In this document: positions 44,732-53,080 of the stretch, in pieces
How the letters are laid out: the number at the start of each line of letters is the position of its first letter
How positions within the stretch are numbered: position 1 is the stretch's first letter
Source: Streptomyces panaciradicis
GTDB lineage: Bacteria > Actinomycetota > Actinomycetes > Streptomycetales > Streptomycetaceae
NCBI RefSeq assembly: GCF_023516615.1
Contig: NZ_JAMGBF010000044.1
Location: 1-64,000, forward strand
Length of the DNA: 64,000 nucleotides
Direction: 5' to 3'
The notes under the pieces: generated by a model
Told to the model about the DNA's origin: nothing
The model's database searches: none
What the model saw: the letters and a program-made list of their open reading frames with translations, nothing else
Made by a program: the position numbers and the translations under genes

Positions 44732-46158
44732 GCCGGACGGCCACCACCCGGGTCGAGGAGACGCTCGACGTCGTCAACCCGGCGACCGGGGAACTGATCA
44801 CCACCGTGCCGGCGACGAGCGAGCAGGACGTCGCGCGGGCGGCCGAGCGGGCGTACGAGGCCGTCGCCGACGGCGTCTGGGCCGGCCGGCCCCCACGGGA
44901 GCGGGCGGCCGTCCTGCTGCGCCTGGCCGACCTCATGGAGCGCGACGCCGGGACGTTGGCCCGGCTGGACTGCGAGGACGCGGGCAAGCCGATCACCGAG
45001 TGCCGTACGGGAGACGTCCCCGCGGCGATCGAGTCGATCCGCTGGTTCGCGGAGGCGGCCGACAAGGTCTTCGGCCGCGTCGCCCCCACCGGCCACGACG
45101 GCCTGGGCCTGGTGAGCCGGGAACCGATCGGGGTGGCCGCCGCGATCCTGCCCTGGAACTACCCGCTCGCCATGGCCGCCTGGAAAGTCGGCCCCGCACT
45201 CGCCGCCGGCAACTCGCTGCTGCTCAAGCCCGCCGAGGCCACCCCGCGCTCCACCCTGCACCTGGCCGCCCTGGCGGCCGAGGCGGGGCTGCCGGACGGC
45301 GTGCTCACGGTCCTCACCGGGCACGGCACCGTCACCGGTACGGCGCTCGCCCGCGACCCGCTGGTGCGCGCCCTGTCGTTCACCGGCTCCACCGCCACCG
45401 GGCGCCGCGTCCTGGCCGACGCCGCCGCGTCCAACTTCAAGCGGGTCAGCCTGGAGATGGGCGGCAAGAGCCCCCAGATCCTCATGCCGGACGCCCTCGA
45501 GTACGGCGACGTACTGATCGACCACATGACCGAGGCCGCCTTCCTGACCACGGGACAGAACTGCACCGCCGGCTCCCGCGTCCTGGTCCACCACAGCATC
45601 GCCGAGGAGGTACTGGAGAGGTTCACCGCCGCCGCGAGGCAGCTCACCGTCGGTGATCCCGCCGACCCGCGCACCCGGGTGGGGCCGCTCATCGACCGTG
45701 CGGCGTTCGACCGGGTCGCGGGCGCCGTGGACGCGGCCCGCTCCGCCGGTGCCCACATCCACACCGGCGGCCTGCCCCACGGCCTGCCGGCGTACGGTGC
45801 CTACTACCCGCCCACCGTGATCAGCCGGGCCCCGGCGGACAGCGACGTGCTCACCAAAGAGCTGTTCGGCCCCGTCGTCACCGTCCAGACGTTCACCTCG
45901 GAGGACGAGGCGGTGCGGCTGGCGAACGCCACCGAGTACGGGCTCGCCGCCTCGGTGTGGACCCGCGACCTCGACACCGCGTTCCGGCTCGCGCGAGGCG
46001 TCGAGGCCGGGGTGGTCTCCGTCAACTCCTACAGCGAAGGCGACATCACGACGCCGTTCGGAGGGTGGAAGCAGTCGGGATTCGGGGGTGCGGAGAAGTC
46101 CACGGACGCCTTCGCCCAGTGGACCAGGCAGAAGACCGTCTGGATCCGTACGCGCTGA
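44728..46158 (+). CDS. Aldehyde dehydrogenase
   Basis: The 476-residue NAD(P)-dependent enzyme has the catalytic Cys279 in GQNCTAGSR and general base Glu243 in LEMGGKSP. The PWNYPLAMA region and NAD site FTGST are intact, and the C-terminal PFGGWKQSGFGG is typical of the betaine/aminobutyraldehyde branch. ATG 44728 overlaps the SDR stop. With the SDR it could take an alcohol through the aldehyde to an acid, after oxygenation by the FMO. Confidence 0.95.
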   Translation: MSRTATTRVEETLDVVNPATGELITTVPATSEQDVARAAERAYEAVADGVWAGRPPRERAAVLLRLADLMERDAGTLARLDCEDAGKPITECRTGDVPAAIESIRWFAEAADKVFGRVAPTGHDGLGLVSREPIGVAAAILPWNYPLAMAAWKVGPALAAGNSLLLKPAEATPRSTLHLAALAAEAGLPDGVLTVLTGHGTVTGTALARDPLVRALSFTGSTATGRRVLADAAASNFKRVSLEMGGKSPQILMPDALEYGDVLIDHMTEAAFLTTGQNCTAGSRVLVHHSIAEEVLERFTAAARQLTVGDPADPRTRVGPLIDRAAFDRVAGAVDAARSAGAHIHTGGLPHGLPAYGAYYPPTVISRAPADSDVLTKELFGPVVTVQTFTSEDEAVRLANATEYGLAASVWTRDLDTAFRLARGVEAGVVSVNSYSEGDITTPFGGWKQSGFGGAEKSTDAFAQWTRQKTVWIRTR

Positions 46159-46213
46159 CGCCTGGCACGGCGGTTGCGTGCTGACGCCTGGCCGGGGGAC
46201 AAGGGCGTCCGCC

Positions 46214-47272
46214 TCATGGTTCCCCGGCGCCCCCGCGCAGCCGGGCCGGGGTCACCCCGTGCCAGCGGTGCACCGCCCTGCGCAGGGCGCGCACGTCGGA
46301 GAAGCCCGCCTGCCGGGCGATGTCCCGCAGGGTCGGCTCGGTCCGGCGCAGCAACTGCTCGACCCGCTCGCGGCGCACTCCGTCGACGACCGCCTCGTAC
46401 GTCGTGCCGCATTCGGCCAGGCGCCGGCGCAGCGTGCGCTCGCTCAATGCGTGCCGCCGGGCCTGCTCGACGAAGGACGGCACCTCGGGCAGGCTCTGCG
46501 CGATCGAGATCTCCAGCACCTCCAGCAGATCCTGCCGATCGCGCGTCGACGCCGCCTGCTCCTCAAGGATCTCCACGACGGAGGCGTACGTGACCGGGTC
46601 GCGGCCCGGCATCGGCCGCGCCGCCCATGCCGTGGGGAACACCAGTCGGTTCGTCACCGCGCCGAAGCGGACCGGGCAGCGGAACAACTCCGTGAACGGC
46701 CCAGTGTCGCGAGGGGCGGGAAAGGCGAACTCGACGACCGACGGCGCGAACTCCTGCCCGGAACTGAGCCGTGTGAGGGCGACGACGCTTGCGAACGCCT
46801 CCTCCGCCAGGAAGACCGCGACCGTCGGGTCGAGGGCGGGATCGGGCAGTTCGGTCCGCAGCACATATCCGGCGTCCTCCGGCCCGGCCGACCAGACCAC
46901 CATCGCCCCGGACAGGTTCTGGAAGCGCACACCGGTCTCCACGGCCTCCCGCAGGGTGCCGGCGGCCATCAGGGCGAAGCCGAGGAGCCCCCAGGAGGTC
47001 AGGTGCTGAGCGGCGCCCACCCGCAGGCCCAGGTGAGGGTCACCGGTGAGCTCCAGCGCACGCCGGATGACGGCACTGCCCTGGCGGTAGGAGACCCGCA
47101 GCGCCGCCGAACGCATCATCGCCTCGTCCAGCCCGACCCGGCTCAGTTCGGGCCGGAGATCGACCCCGCACCTTTCGGTGACCGGGCTGAGGCAGCGCAG
47201 GATGTTCGGCGCGATGGTCGCCGAGGTACTGCGGCTGGTTCCCGGCTGCGTCGGGACGGGGCTGTGGGGCAT
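46214..47272 (-). CDS. AraC-family regulator with arabinose-bd-like domain
   Basis: The 352-residue regulator has an N-terminal ligand domain of the OruR/VirS type (GDPHLGLRVGAAQHLTSWGL, then LGFALMAAGTLREAVE) and a C-terminal AraC HTH (FVEQARRHALSERTLRRRLA, IARQAGFSDVRALRRAVHRW). M. tuberculosis VirS has this architecture and controls the FMO/SDR operon mymA, so this gene probably controls the convergent FMO-SDR-ALDH operon. The start at ATG 47272 has AAGGAA about 7 nt upstream. Confidence 0.9.
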   Translation of the reverse strand: MPHSPVPTQPGTSRSTSATIAPNILRCLSPVTERCGVDLRPELSRVGLDEAMMRSAALRVSYRQGSAVIRRALELTGDPHLGLRVGAAQHLTSWGLLGFALMAAGTLREAVETGVRFQNLSGAMVVWSAGPEDAGYVLRTELPDPALDPTVAVFLAEEAFASVVALTRLSSGQEFAPSVVEFAFPAPRDTGPFTELFRCPVRFGAVTNRLVFPTAWAARPMPGRDPVTYASVVEILEEQAASTRDRQDLLEVLEISIAQSLPEVPSFVEQARRHALSERTLRRRLAECGTTYEAVVDGVRRERVEQLLRRTEPTLRDIARQAGFSDVRALRRAVHRWHGVTPARLRGGAGEP

Positions 47273-47476
47273 GGCGTTCCTTGAGACCGGGTGCTGCTCG
47301 CTGCGCACACCCTAGAAGGACCATCGTGACAAGAGCGTCTTCCGCGAGTACGTGGCTCGGCGCAGACCCTCTTTTTGCGGTTCGGTGGTCCGCGGATGTC
47401 GAGAACGTGCCGTCGGCTCCGTCCCAGGGACGTCAGCGGCCGGCACCGGCCGTACGAGGAAGAAGGAGCACGCAGC

Positions 47477-47917
47477 ATGGCGATTCAGCGGATGGACAAC
47501 GTCGGCATCGTCGTCGAGGACTTGGACGCCGCCGTCGCGTTCTTCGTGGAACTCGGCATGGAGCTGGAGGGAAGGGCGCAGGTCGAGGGCCCCTTCGCCG
47601 ACCAGTGCACCGGACTCGAAGGCGTCCGCTGCGACATCGCGATGCTCCGGACCCCGGACGGACACAGCCGGCTCGAGCTGGCGAGGTACCGCAGCCCGGC
47701 GGCGCTCGGCGTCGAGCCGCGCGACCGGCCGCACAACGTTCTGGGCACGCACCGCGTCATGTTCGCCGTCGACGGCATCGAGGACACCGTTGCCCGCCTG
47801 CGCCCTCACGGCGCCGAACTCCTGGGCCGGATCGCCCGGTTCGAGGACAGCTACCTGCTCTGCTACGTCCAAGGCCCGGAAGGGATCATCGTCGGGCTGG
47901 CCGAGCAACTGCGCTGA
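47477..47917 (+). CDS. VOC-family (glyoxalase/dioxygenase-like) protein
   Basis: The 146-residue protein has two beta-alpha-beta-beta-beta repeats: IQRMDNVGIVVEDLDAAVAF opens the first, and VMFAVDGIEDTVARLRPHG the second. Some of the usual metal ligands are present (Glu in RLELARY; Glu in VQGPEGIIVGLAEQL), but the first His is replaced by Asn in MDNVG, so metal binding is doubtful. The start at ATG 47477 has AAGGAG 8 nt upstream. Confidence 0.88.
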   Translation: MAIQRMDNVGIVVEDLDAAVAFFVELGMELEGRAQVEGPFADQCTGLEGVRCDIAMLRTPDGHSRLELARYRSPAALGVEPRDRPHNVLGTHRVMFAVDGIEDTVARLRPHGAELLGRIARFEDSYLLCYVQGPEGIIVGLAEQLR

Positions 47918-47930
47918 GAAGGACGAGCGA

Positions 47931-47946
47931 GACCCCGCGGGGGGTC
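47931..47946. terminator. Short hairpin between convergent genes
   Basis: GACCCC (47931-47936) and GGGGTC (47941-47946) with a GCGG loop form a compact 6-bp stem between the convergent VOC and tautomerase genes, overlapping the latter's stop region. Confidence 0.5.
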
Positions 47947-48154
47947 ACTCCTCCCCGTTGAGCAGGGCGGCTGTCAGCACGGTGCCGCCCAAGCCCCAGC
48001 CGCCGTCGACGACCTCGTCGATCAGTACGAGGGTGTTGGGGCGGGCCCGCTCGCCGTAGATCTCGGCGTACAGGTCGGTGGTGCGCTCGACGATCTTCTT
48101 CTTGTCCTCGGCGCTGATGGTGCCCGCGGGAACCTTGAAATGGGCGAAAGGCAT
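47945..48154 (-). CDS. 4-oxalocrotonate tautomerase-like enzyme
   Basis: The 69-residue protein has the catalytic N-terminal Pro (MPFAHFKVPAG; Pro1 after Met removal) and VLIDEVVDGGWGLGG in the usual place of the C-terminal active-site loop. Such enzymes form oligomers and tautomerise or hydrate small keto acids. ATG 48154 has AAGGAG about 9 nt upstream. It is the last gene of a run with two SDR genes. Confidence 0.88.
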   Translation of the reverse strand: MPFAHFKVPAGTISAEDKKKIVERTTDLYAEIYGERARPNTLVLIDEVVDGGWGLGGTVLTAALLNGEE

Positions 48155-48188
48155 GAGTGTGTCTCCTTGAACGGGTTGTCGAGCGTGA

Positions 48189-49094
48189 TCAGAGGCTGGC
48201 GTGCGGGGCGAGGAGTTCGTCGATCCCGATGCGGCGGTAGAACTCGGCGCGGATCCGGTCGTACATGATCGACACCACCTCGCTTCCGTCCCGGCTGGGA
48301 TCGACGTGGGTACGGAAGGGGCGTTCACCATGCGGCAGACCGACGACCCGGACGATCTCGTCGGCCACCTCCCCGGCCTCGCGGCCGGCAGGGAAGATGT
48401 CGCTCAGCCTCTCGGCCATGGTGCTCCTGAGGCGGCCGTACAGCTCGTCGTACTCCGTGGCGCGCACGGTGTCGGCGGGTGCGCCGGCATGGGCGAAGTG
48501 GTTGGTGCCGCTCGGGTAGGCGCCGGGGATGACGAGGGTGGTCTCGACGCCGAACTTGACCGCTTCGGCGGCGTAGCTCTCGGCGAGGGCGTCCATGGCG
48601 GCCTTGGCGGCGAAGTAGGGCGCGAGGAACGGCGGATGTCCGCCCCGGGTCGAGGAGGAACCGACCCACACGAGCAGGCCCTGTCGTCGGCGGCGCATGA
48701 TCGGCAGCACGGCGCGGTTGACCCGCTGGGTGGACAGGACGTTGATGTCGTAGACCTCGGCGAGCTGATCGGGGGTGAAGGCTTCGGCCGGCCCGAGGAC
48801 CATGTGGCCGGCGTTGTGGACCACGATGTCGATGCGCCCCTGCTCGGTCATGACGTGGTCGATGGCGGCGTCGACCGAGTCCTGGTCCTGGACGTCCATC
48901 TCCACGGCGGCCGTGTGCAGGCCGCGCTCCTTCCCGAACCGGGCGAGTGCGGCGACGGCGGGTGCGTTGCGGTCGGTGGTGGCGCGCATGCCGGCGTACA
49001 CATGGTGGCCGGCCTCGGCCAGGGCGCGTGCGGTGAGGTTCCCGAAGCCACTGGACGCTCCGGTGACCACGACGACGTTCGGTCGATGCGTCAC
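48189..49094 (-). CDS. Short-chain dehydrogenase/reductase
   Basis: The 301-residue SDR has TGASSGFG near the N-terminus, HNAGH in place of NNAG, and Ser plus YFAAK (Tyr, Lys) in the active site. Arg in AGMRATTDR favours NADPH. The start is GTG 49094, which overlaps the upstream SDR stop as GTGA. It probably acts with its neighbour SDR and the tautomerase on one compound, under control of the XRE-type regulator at 49926. Confidence 0.92.
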   Translation of the reverse strand: MTHRPNVVVVTGASSGFGNLTARALAEAGHHVYAGMRATTDRNAPAVAALARFGKERGLHTAAVEMDVQDQDSVDAAIDHVMTEQGRIDIVVHNAGHMVLGPAEAFTPDQLAEVYDINVLSTQRVNRAVLPIMRRRRQGLLVWVGSSSTRGGHPPFLAPYFAAKAAMDALAESYAAEAVKFGVETTLVIPGAYPSGTNHFAHAGAPADTVRATEYDELYGRLRSTMAERLSDIFPAGREAGEVADEIVRVVGLPHGERPFRTHVDPSRDGSEVVSIMYDRIRAEFYRRIGIDELLAPHASL

Positions 49095-49846
49095 ACCATG
49101 CCTCCGTTGGCGCGCAGGATCTGGCCGTTCACCCAGTGCCCTGCCGGACTGGTGAGGAAGGCGACCACCTGGGCGATGTCCTGCGCGGTGCCCAGCCGCT
49201 CCAGCGGCGGGGCCTTGGCGAGCCGGTCGATCTGCTCGGGCGTCTTGCCTTCGAGGAACATGTCCGTGGCCGTGGGGCCGGGGGCGACGGTGTTCACGGT
49301 GATGTCCCGTCCGCGCAGCTCGCGGGCGAGGATCAGGGTCATCGACTCGACGGCGCCCTTGCTGGCCGCGTACGCGCCGTAGGCCGGGAACTGCGTGCCC
49401 ACCACGGACGTGGAGAACCCCACGAACGAACCGCCCGCCCGCAGCCGCCGGGCGGCCTCGCGGGCGACGACGAAGGTGCCGCGGATGTTGGTGCGGTGCA
49501 TGGCGTCGAGTTCCGCCAGGTCGAGGTCGGCGATGGGGGAGAGGGCCATCCGGCCGGCCGAGTTCACCACGACGTCCACGCCGCCGAACTCCTCCTGCGC
49601 CCGGTCGAACAGTGCGGCGACCTCCTTCTCGTCCGCCACGTCCGCCTGTACCGCGAGCGCCCGGCCGCCGTCGGCGGTGATCGCCGCCACCGTTTCCTCG
49701 GCGGAGTCCTTGTCCCTTGCGTAGTTCACCACGACGGCCAGGCCGTCCTCGGCGAGCCGGTGGGACACCCCCCGGCCGATGCCGCGCGTACCGCCGGTGA
49801 CGATGGCGACCCGTACGGCCGCCGACGTGCTGTGTTGCGAAGTCAT
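49091..49846 (-). CDS. Short-chain dehydrogenase/reductase (FabG-like)
   Basis: The 251-residue SDR has TGGTRGIG, NSAGR, Ser in GFSTSVVG and YAASK for the triad, then the FabG-like C-terminus VAFLTSPAGHWVNGQILRAN GG. Loop NYARDKDSAEE suggests NADPH. ATG 49846 is the start; GGAGG lies close, and the 79-bp gap to the divergent regulator holds a long inverted repeat. It is the first gene of the SDR-SDR-tautomerase unit. Confidence 0.94.
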   Translation of the reverse strand: MTSQHSTSAAVRVAIVTGGTRGIGRGVSHRLAEDGLAVVVNYARDKDSAEETVAAITADGGRALAVQADVADEKEVAALFDRAQEEFGGVDVVVNSAGRMALSPIADLDLAELDAMHRTNIRGTFVVAREAARRLRAGGSFVGFSTSVVGTQFPAYGAYAASKGAVESMTLILARELRGRDITVNTVAPGPTATDMFLEGKTPEQIDRLAKAPPLERLGTAQDIAQVVAFLTSPAGHWVNGQILRANGGMV

Positions 49847-49875
49847 GTCCTCCACGATGCGGGGCTGCGGCGGGC

Positions 49876-49904
49876 GGAACCAGGTGATGCCGTCCCCTGG
49901 TTCC
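49876..49904. promoter_or_regulatory. Inverted repeat, likely operator of SDR locus
   Basis: A perfect 9-bp dyad, GGAACCAGG (49876-49884) and CCTGGTTCC (49896-49904), with an 11-nt spacer lies in the 79-bp gap between the SDR operon and the divergent XRE-type regulator. It is placed to control both promoters. Confidence 0.65.
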
Positions 49905-49925
49905 GTCTCTCCGGCCGGACGCACA

Positions 49926-50795
49926 ATGGCAGGCATGGGTTCTGGGAAATACACCGAGCTGGGGCTCTTCCTGCGTTCCCGGCGTGAGCGCATCCGCCCG
50001 GCCGACGTGGGGTTGCCGACCGGCCCTCGGCGCCGGGTGCCGGGACTGCGCCGGGACGAGGTCGCGCAGCTCGCCGGAGCCTCGGTGGACTACTACAACG
50101 AGCTGGAACGCGGAGCCGGGTCCCAGCCCTCCGAGCAGATGATCGCCGCGCTGGCACGCGCGCTGCGCCTGACCGCCGACGAGCGCGACTACCTCTACCA
50201 CCTGGCGGACCGCCCGGTGCCGGCGCACGGCTCGGCCGCCTCGCACGTCCATCCCGGCATGCTGGATCTGCTCACCCGTCTGACGTCGACCCCCGCACAG
50301 GTCATCACCGATTTGCACGTCACTCTCGTACAGAACCCGCTCGCGGTGGCGCTGCTCGGGGACCACTCCGGTTTTCGGGGCCCGCGGGCCAGCTTCGTGC
50401 ACCGGTGGTTCACCGACCCCGCGGCCCGGCGGCTGTATCCCGAAGCCGACCACGCGGCGCAGTCCCGCGCCTTCGTCGCCGACCTGCGGGCGGCGGCCGC
50501 CCGACGCGACAGCAAGGACACCGAAGCCGGCTCGATGATCAGCTCGTTGCTCGCGACGTCCCAGGAATTCGCCGCCCTGTGGGCCGACCACGACGTGGCG
50601 TTCCGGCGCAACGACCGCAAGCGCCTCAACCATCCCGCACTCGGCGTGATCGAGGTCAACTGCCTCAATCTGTTCAGCGAGGACGGCCGGCAGCGGCTGC
50701 TCTGGTTCACGCCCGCGGTCGGCACCGACAGCGCCGACGCCCTCGACCTGCTCGCCGTCCTCGGCACCCAGCAGATCACCGAATCCACACGCTGA
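49926..50795 (+). CDS. XRE-type regulator with MmyB-like ligand domain
   Basis: The 289-residue regulator has an HTH with LGLFLRSRRERIRPADVGLP and RRRVPGLRRDEVAQLAGASV, then an MmyB-like PAS domain (NPLAVALLGDHSGFRGPRAS, then VHRWFTDPAARRLYPEADHA). It is a paralogue of the protein at 4760 but has a different operator candidate. ATG 49926 or 49935 can start it; neither has a clear ribosome site, so a leaderless message is possible. It probably represses the divergent SDR operon until a small ligand binds. Confidence 0.9.
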   Translation: MAGMGSGKYTELGLFLRSRRERIRPADVGLPTGPRRRVPGLRRDEVAQLAGASVDYYNELERGAGSQPSEQMIAALARALRLTADERDYLYHLADRPVPAHGSAASHVHPGMLDLLTRLTSTPAQVITDLHVTLVQNPLAVALLGDHSGFRGPRASFVHRWFTDPAARRLYPEADHAAQSRAFVADLRAAAARRDSKDTEAGSMISSLLATSQEFAALWADHDVAFRRNDRKRLNHPALGVIEVNCLNLFSEDGRQRLLWFTPAVGTDSADALDLLAVLGTQQITESTR

Positions 50796-50841
50796 AGTTC
50801 TGCCTCGCCCCCCATCTCCCGGCCGCCAACGGCGCCCTTGG

Positions 50842-50870
50842 TTACGGTAGCGTAGGTTACGGCACCGTAA
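50842..50870. promoter_or_regulatory. Twin TTACGG operator upstream of PfaD-like gene
   Basis: TTACGGTAGCGTA (50842-50854) and TTACGGCACCGTAA (50857-50870) are adjacent, helically phased dyads (15 bp apart); the second is a perfect 6-bp inverted repeat with a 2-bp spacer. They lie 40-68 bp before the gene and look like a TetR-type operator over the promoter. Confidence 0.7.
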
Positions 50871-50909
50871 GTACGTGTTCCGAACCGGCGATCATCCTTG
50901 CGAGGAACC

Positions 50910-52361
50910 ATGAGCACACCCGGGACGAAAACGGACCTGCCCTGGCTGATCCAAGGGGGAATGGGGGTGGGGGTGTCCGGCTGGCGCCTGGCCCGTTCCG
51001 TCGCGCGGACCGGGCAGTTGGGCGTCGTCTCGGGCACCGCCCTGGACACCCTGCTGATCCGGACGCTGCAGAGCGGTGACCCCGGCGGCCACCTCAGGCG
51101 GGCCCTCGCCGCCTTCCCCGTCCCGGAACTCGCCGACTCCATACGGCAGCGCTACTTCGTCGAGGGCGGGATCGGCGCCGACGAGCGATACGCCGCCACA
51201 CCTCGGCTGACGGCCGACGAAGCCTGTGCGGCAAGGGAGTTGACGGTCGTCGCCAACTTCTGCGAGGTGTGGCTCGCCAAGGAGGGCCACGACGGACGGG
51301 TCGGCATCAACTACTTGGCGAAGGTCCAACTCGCCACGGCTCCTGCCATGTTCGGCGCGATCCTGGCCGGCGTGGACTACGTCCTGGTCGGCGCCGGCAT
51401 TCCGGCGGAGATCCCGGGCATGGCGACCCGCCTCGCCCAACTCCAGCCCGTCACGGCCCGGTTGGACGTCGAGGGTGACGACACCGCCGTAGAGCTGGCC
51501 TTCGATCCGGCCTCCGTCCTGTGCGGTGCGCAGGCGGGCCCCCTGCGCCGCCCCGACGTCCTGGCCATCGTCTCGCTGCCGGCCCTGGCGTCGTATCTGA
51601 GCCGGTCGCCGCAGACCACGCCCGACGGCTTCGTCGTCGAAGGCCACGGCGCAGGCGGGCACAGCGCGCCACCGCGCGGGCCGATGCGCCTGGACGAGCA
51701 GGGCGACCCCGTCTACGGACCGCGTGACATCCCCGACTTCGCCAAGATGGCGGCCCTCGGCCTGCCCTTCTGGATCGCCGGCGGCCAGTGCGGACCCGAA
51801 CAACTGCGCCGGGCACGGGCGGCGGGAGCGGCCGGCGTCCAACTCGGCAGCGTCTTCGCGCTCTGTGAGGAGTCGGGCCTCGACGCGCCGCTGCGGCGCA
51901 GGCTGGTCGAGCGTGAGCTGCGCACGGAACTGACCGTCCGCAACGATCCCGCGGCCTCTCCGACCAGCTTCCCGTTCAAGGTCGCCGACCTGCCCGGCAC
52001 ACTGGCCGACCCGACCGTGAGCGCGGCACGCCGCCGGCTCTGCGACCTCGGCTATCTGCGCACCCCCTACCGCACCGAGCACGGCGCCGTCGCCTACCGC
52101 TGTCCTGCGGAACCGGCCGCGATGTACGTCCGCAAGGGCGGCGCTCCCGACCAGACGAAGGGCCGGCAGTGCCTGTGCAACGGACTGCTGGCCGCCGTCG
52201 GGCTCGGTCAGCGCCGCCCGCACGGCGTGGTCGAACCGCCCATCGTCACCATCGGCCAGGACCTCGGCTTCCTGCGGCAGTTGGCCCCCGAAGGCCGGAC
52301 CTACAGTGCCGAGTCGGTGGTGCGATGGCTGTCGACGGGCCTGACGGAAGCGCCCGTCTGA
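50910..52361 (+). CDS. PfaD-family nitronate monooxygenase-like flavoenzyme
   Basis: The 483-residue FMN TIM-barrel protein belongs to the 2-nitropropane dioxygenase superfamily. It shows WLIQGGMGVGVSGWRLARSV, the FMN-site EGHGAGGH and IAGGQCGPEQL, and a C-terminal Cys-containing region (GRQCLCNGLLA). Length and motifs match PfaD, the trans enoyl reductase of polyunsaturated fatty acid and trans-AT polyketide synthases, but no synthase is nearby. ATG 50910 follows GAGGA. The twin TTACGG operator suggests control linked to lipid metabolism (inference). Confidence 0.85.
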   Translation: MSTPGTKTDLPWLIQGGMGVGVSGWRLARSVARTGQLGVVSGTALDTLLIRTLQSGDPGGHLRRALAAFPVPELADSIRQRYFVEGGIGADERYAATPRLTADEACAARELTVVANFCEVWLAKEGHDGRVGINYLAKVQLATAPAMFGAILAGVDYVLVGAGIPAEIPGMATRLAQLQPVTARLDVEGDDTAVELAFDPASVLCGAQAGPLRRPDVLAIVSLPALASYLSRSPQTTPDGFVVEGHGAGGHSAPPRGPMRLDEQGDPVYGPRDIPDFAKMAALGLPFWIAGGQCGPEQLRRARAAGAAGVQLGSVFALCEESGLDAPLRRRLVERELRTELTVRNDPAASPTSFPFKVADLPGTLADPTVSAARRRLCDLGYLRTPYRTEHGAVAYRCPAEPAAMYVRKGGAPDQTKGRQCLCNGLLAAVGLGQRRPHGVVEPPIVTIGQDLGFLRQLAPEGRTYSAESVVRWLSTGLTEAPV

Positions 52362-52385
52362 CCGCGGTCCCGGGACGACCGGCCT

Positions 52386-53045
52386 TCAACGGAGATGGAC
52401 CAGGATCCGGCCGGCGTTGGTCGGATCCGTCTCCACGCGGGCGTACAGCTTCCTCAGGTGCTTCTGCGCCAGCACGGCCAGCACGCGCTTCTTGAGCTGG
52501 CCGGTCCCCTTGCCCGGGATGATCTGGACGACGTCCTCCCCGGTGGCGGCGGCCTTGAAGAGAGCCTGCCGAAGGGCCGTGTCGATGGCGCGATCGCTGC
52601 GGAAGACGGGGTGCAGATCCAGGGTGATCAGGGCCATCGCCTCCGGTGGGCCGGGTCCCGGCCGCTGCCGGACCCCGCGGGACTCGTCGTACGGTCGCAG
52701 CGTATGTGATCCCGGGGATTCCGGGGCCCTTGGCGTCAGACCGCCGGGCCTGGGTTCCTTGAGCTCGATGAACAGAGAATGGGTGGCTGTTGGGCCGACG
52801 TTGCGGCCCTGGTGTTCCTGGGCGTCCAGCCAGCGCGCCTGCCCTGCCTCCAGCGTGACCGGGACCTCTCGGCCTCCGGCCGTGATCACCCGCTGGAACG
52901 ACGACAACGTCACCATGACGCTGTCCGGATGGGCGTGCAGATGCGTCTCGTCACCCGGTGCGTCGCGGTACTCCAGCACCCGCACCCGTTCGTTCTCCCA
53001 CACGACCCGATACAGCTGCGGATCAGTGACCACAGGATCGTTCAT
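52386..53045 (-). CDS. Cupin-Smr domain fusion protein
   Basis: One open frame of 219 residues encodes a cupin (residues 1-110; HLHAHPDSVMVTLSSF, then a second motif around EAGQARWLDAQEHQG), a Pro/Arg-rich linker (about 111-136) and a complete Smr domain (MALITLDLHPVFRS onward, with LDLHP and the IIPGKGTGQLKKRV motif). These are normally separate proteins. No stop separates them, but ATG 52637 has GGAGG just upstream, so the Smr part may also be made alone. Smr domains nick or bind nucleic acids. The start at ATG 53045 is 22 bp from the divergent TetR gene. Confidence 0.8.
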   Translation of the reverse strand: MNDPVVTDPQLYRVVWENERVRVLEYRDAPGDETHLHAHPDSVMVTLSSFQRVITAGGREVPVTLEAGQARWLDAQEHQGRNVGPTATHSLFIELKEPRPGGLTPRAPESPGSHTLRPYDESRGVRQRPGPGPPEAMALITLDLHPVFRSDRAIDTALRQALFKAAATGEDVVQIIPGKGTGQLKKRVLAVLAQKHLRKLYARVETDPTNAGRILVHLR

Positions 53046-53054
53046 GGGACTACG

Positions 53055-53080
53055 GTACCATGAAGGCATGGCAGTACCAT
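53055..53080. promoter_or_regulatory. Candidate TetR operator overlapping start codon
   Basis: GTACCAT occurs at 53055-53061 and 53074-53080, and a dyad CCATG-AAGG-CATGG spans 53058-53071. The site fills the 22-bp gap between the divergent cupin-Smr and TetR genes and covers the TetR start codon (53068), a good place for autorepression. Confidence 0.6.

Noticed and set aside
46154..46192. Direct repeat GCTGACGCCTGGC (two copies, 26 bp apart) as a possible attachment site
   Set aside because: There is no integrase, tRNA or mobile gene nearby, and the first copy overlaps the ALDH stop; it is more likely chance or a local duplication.
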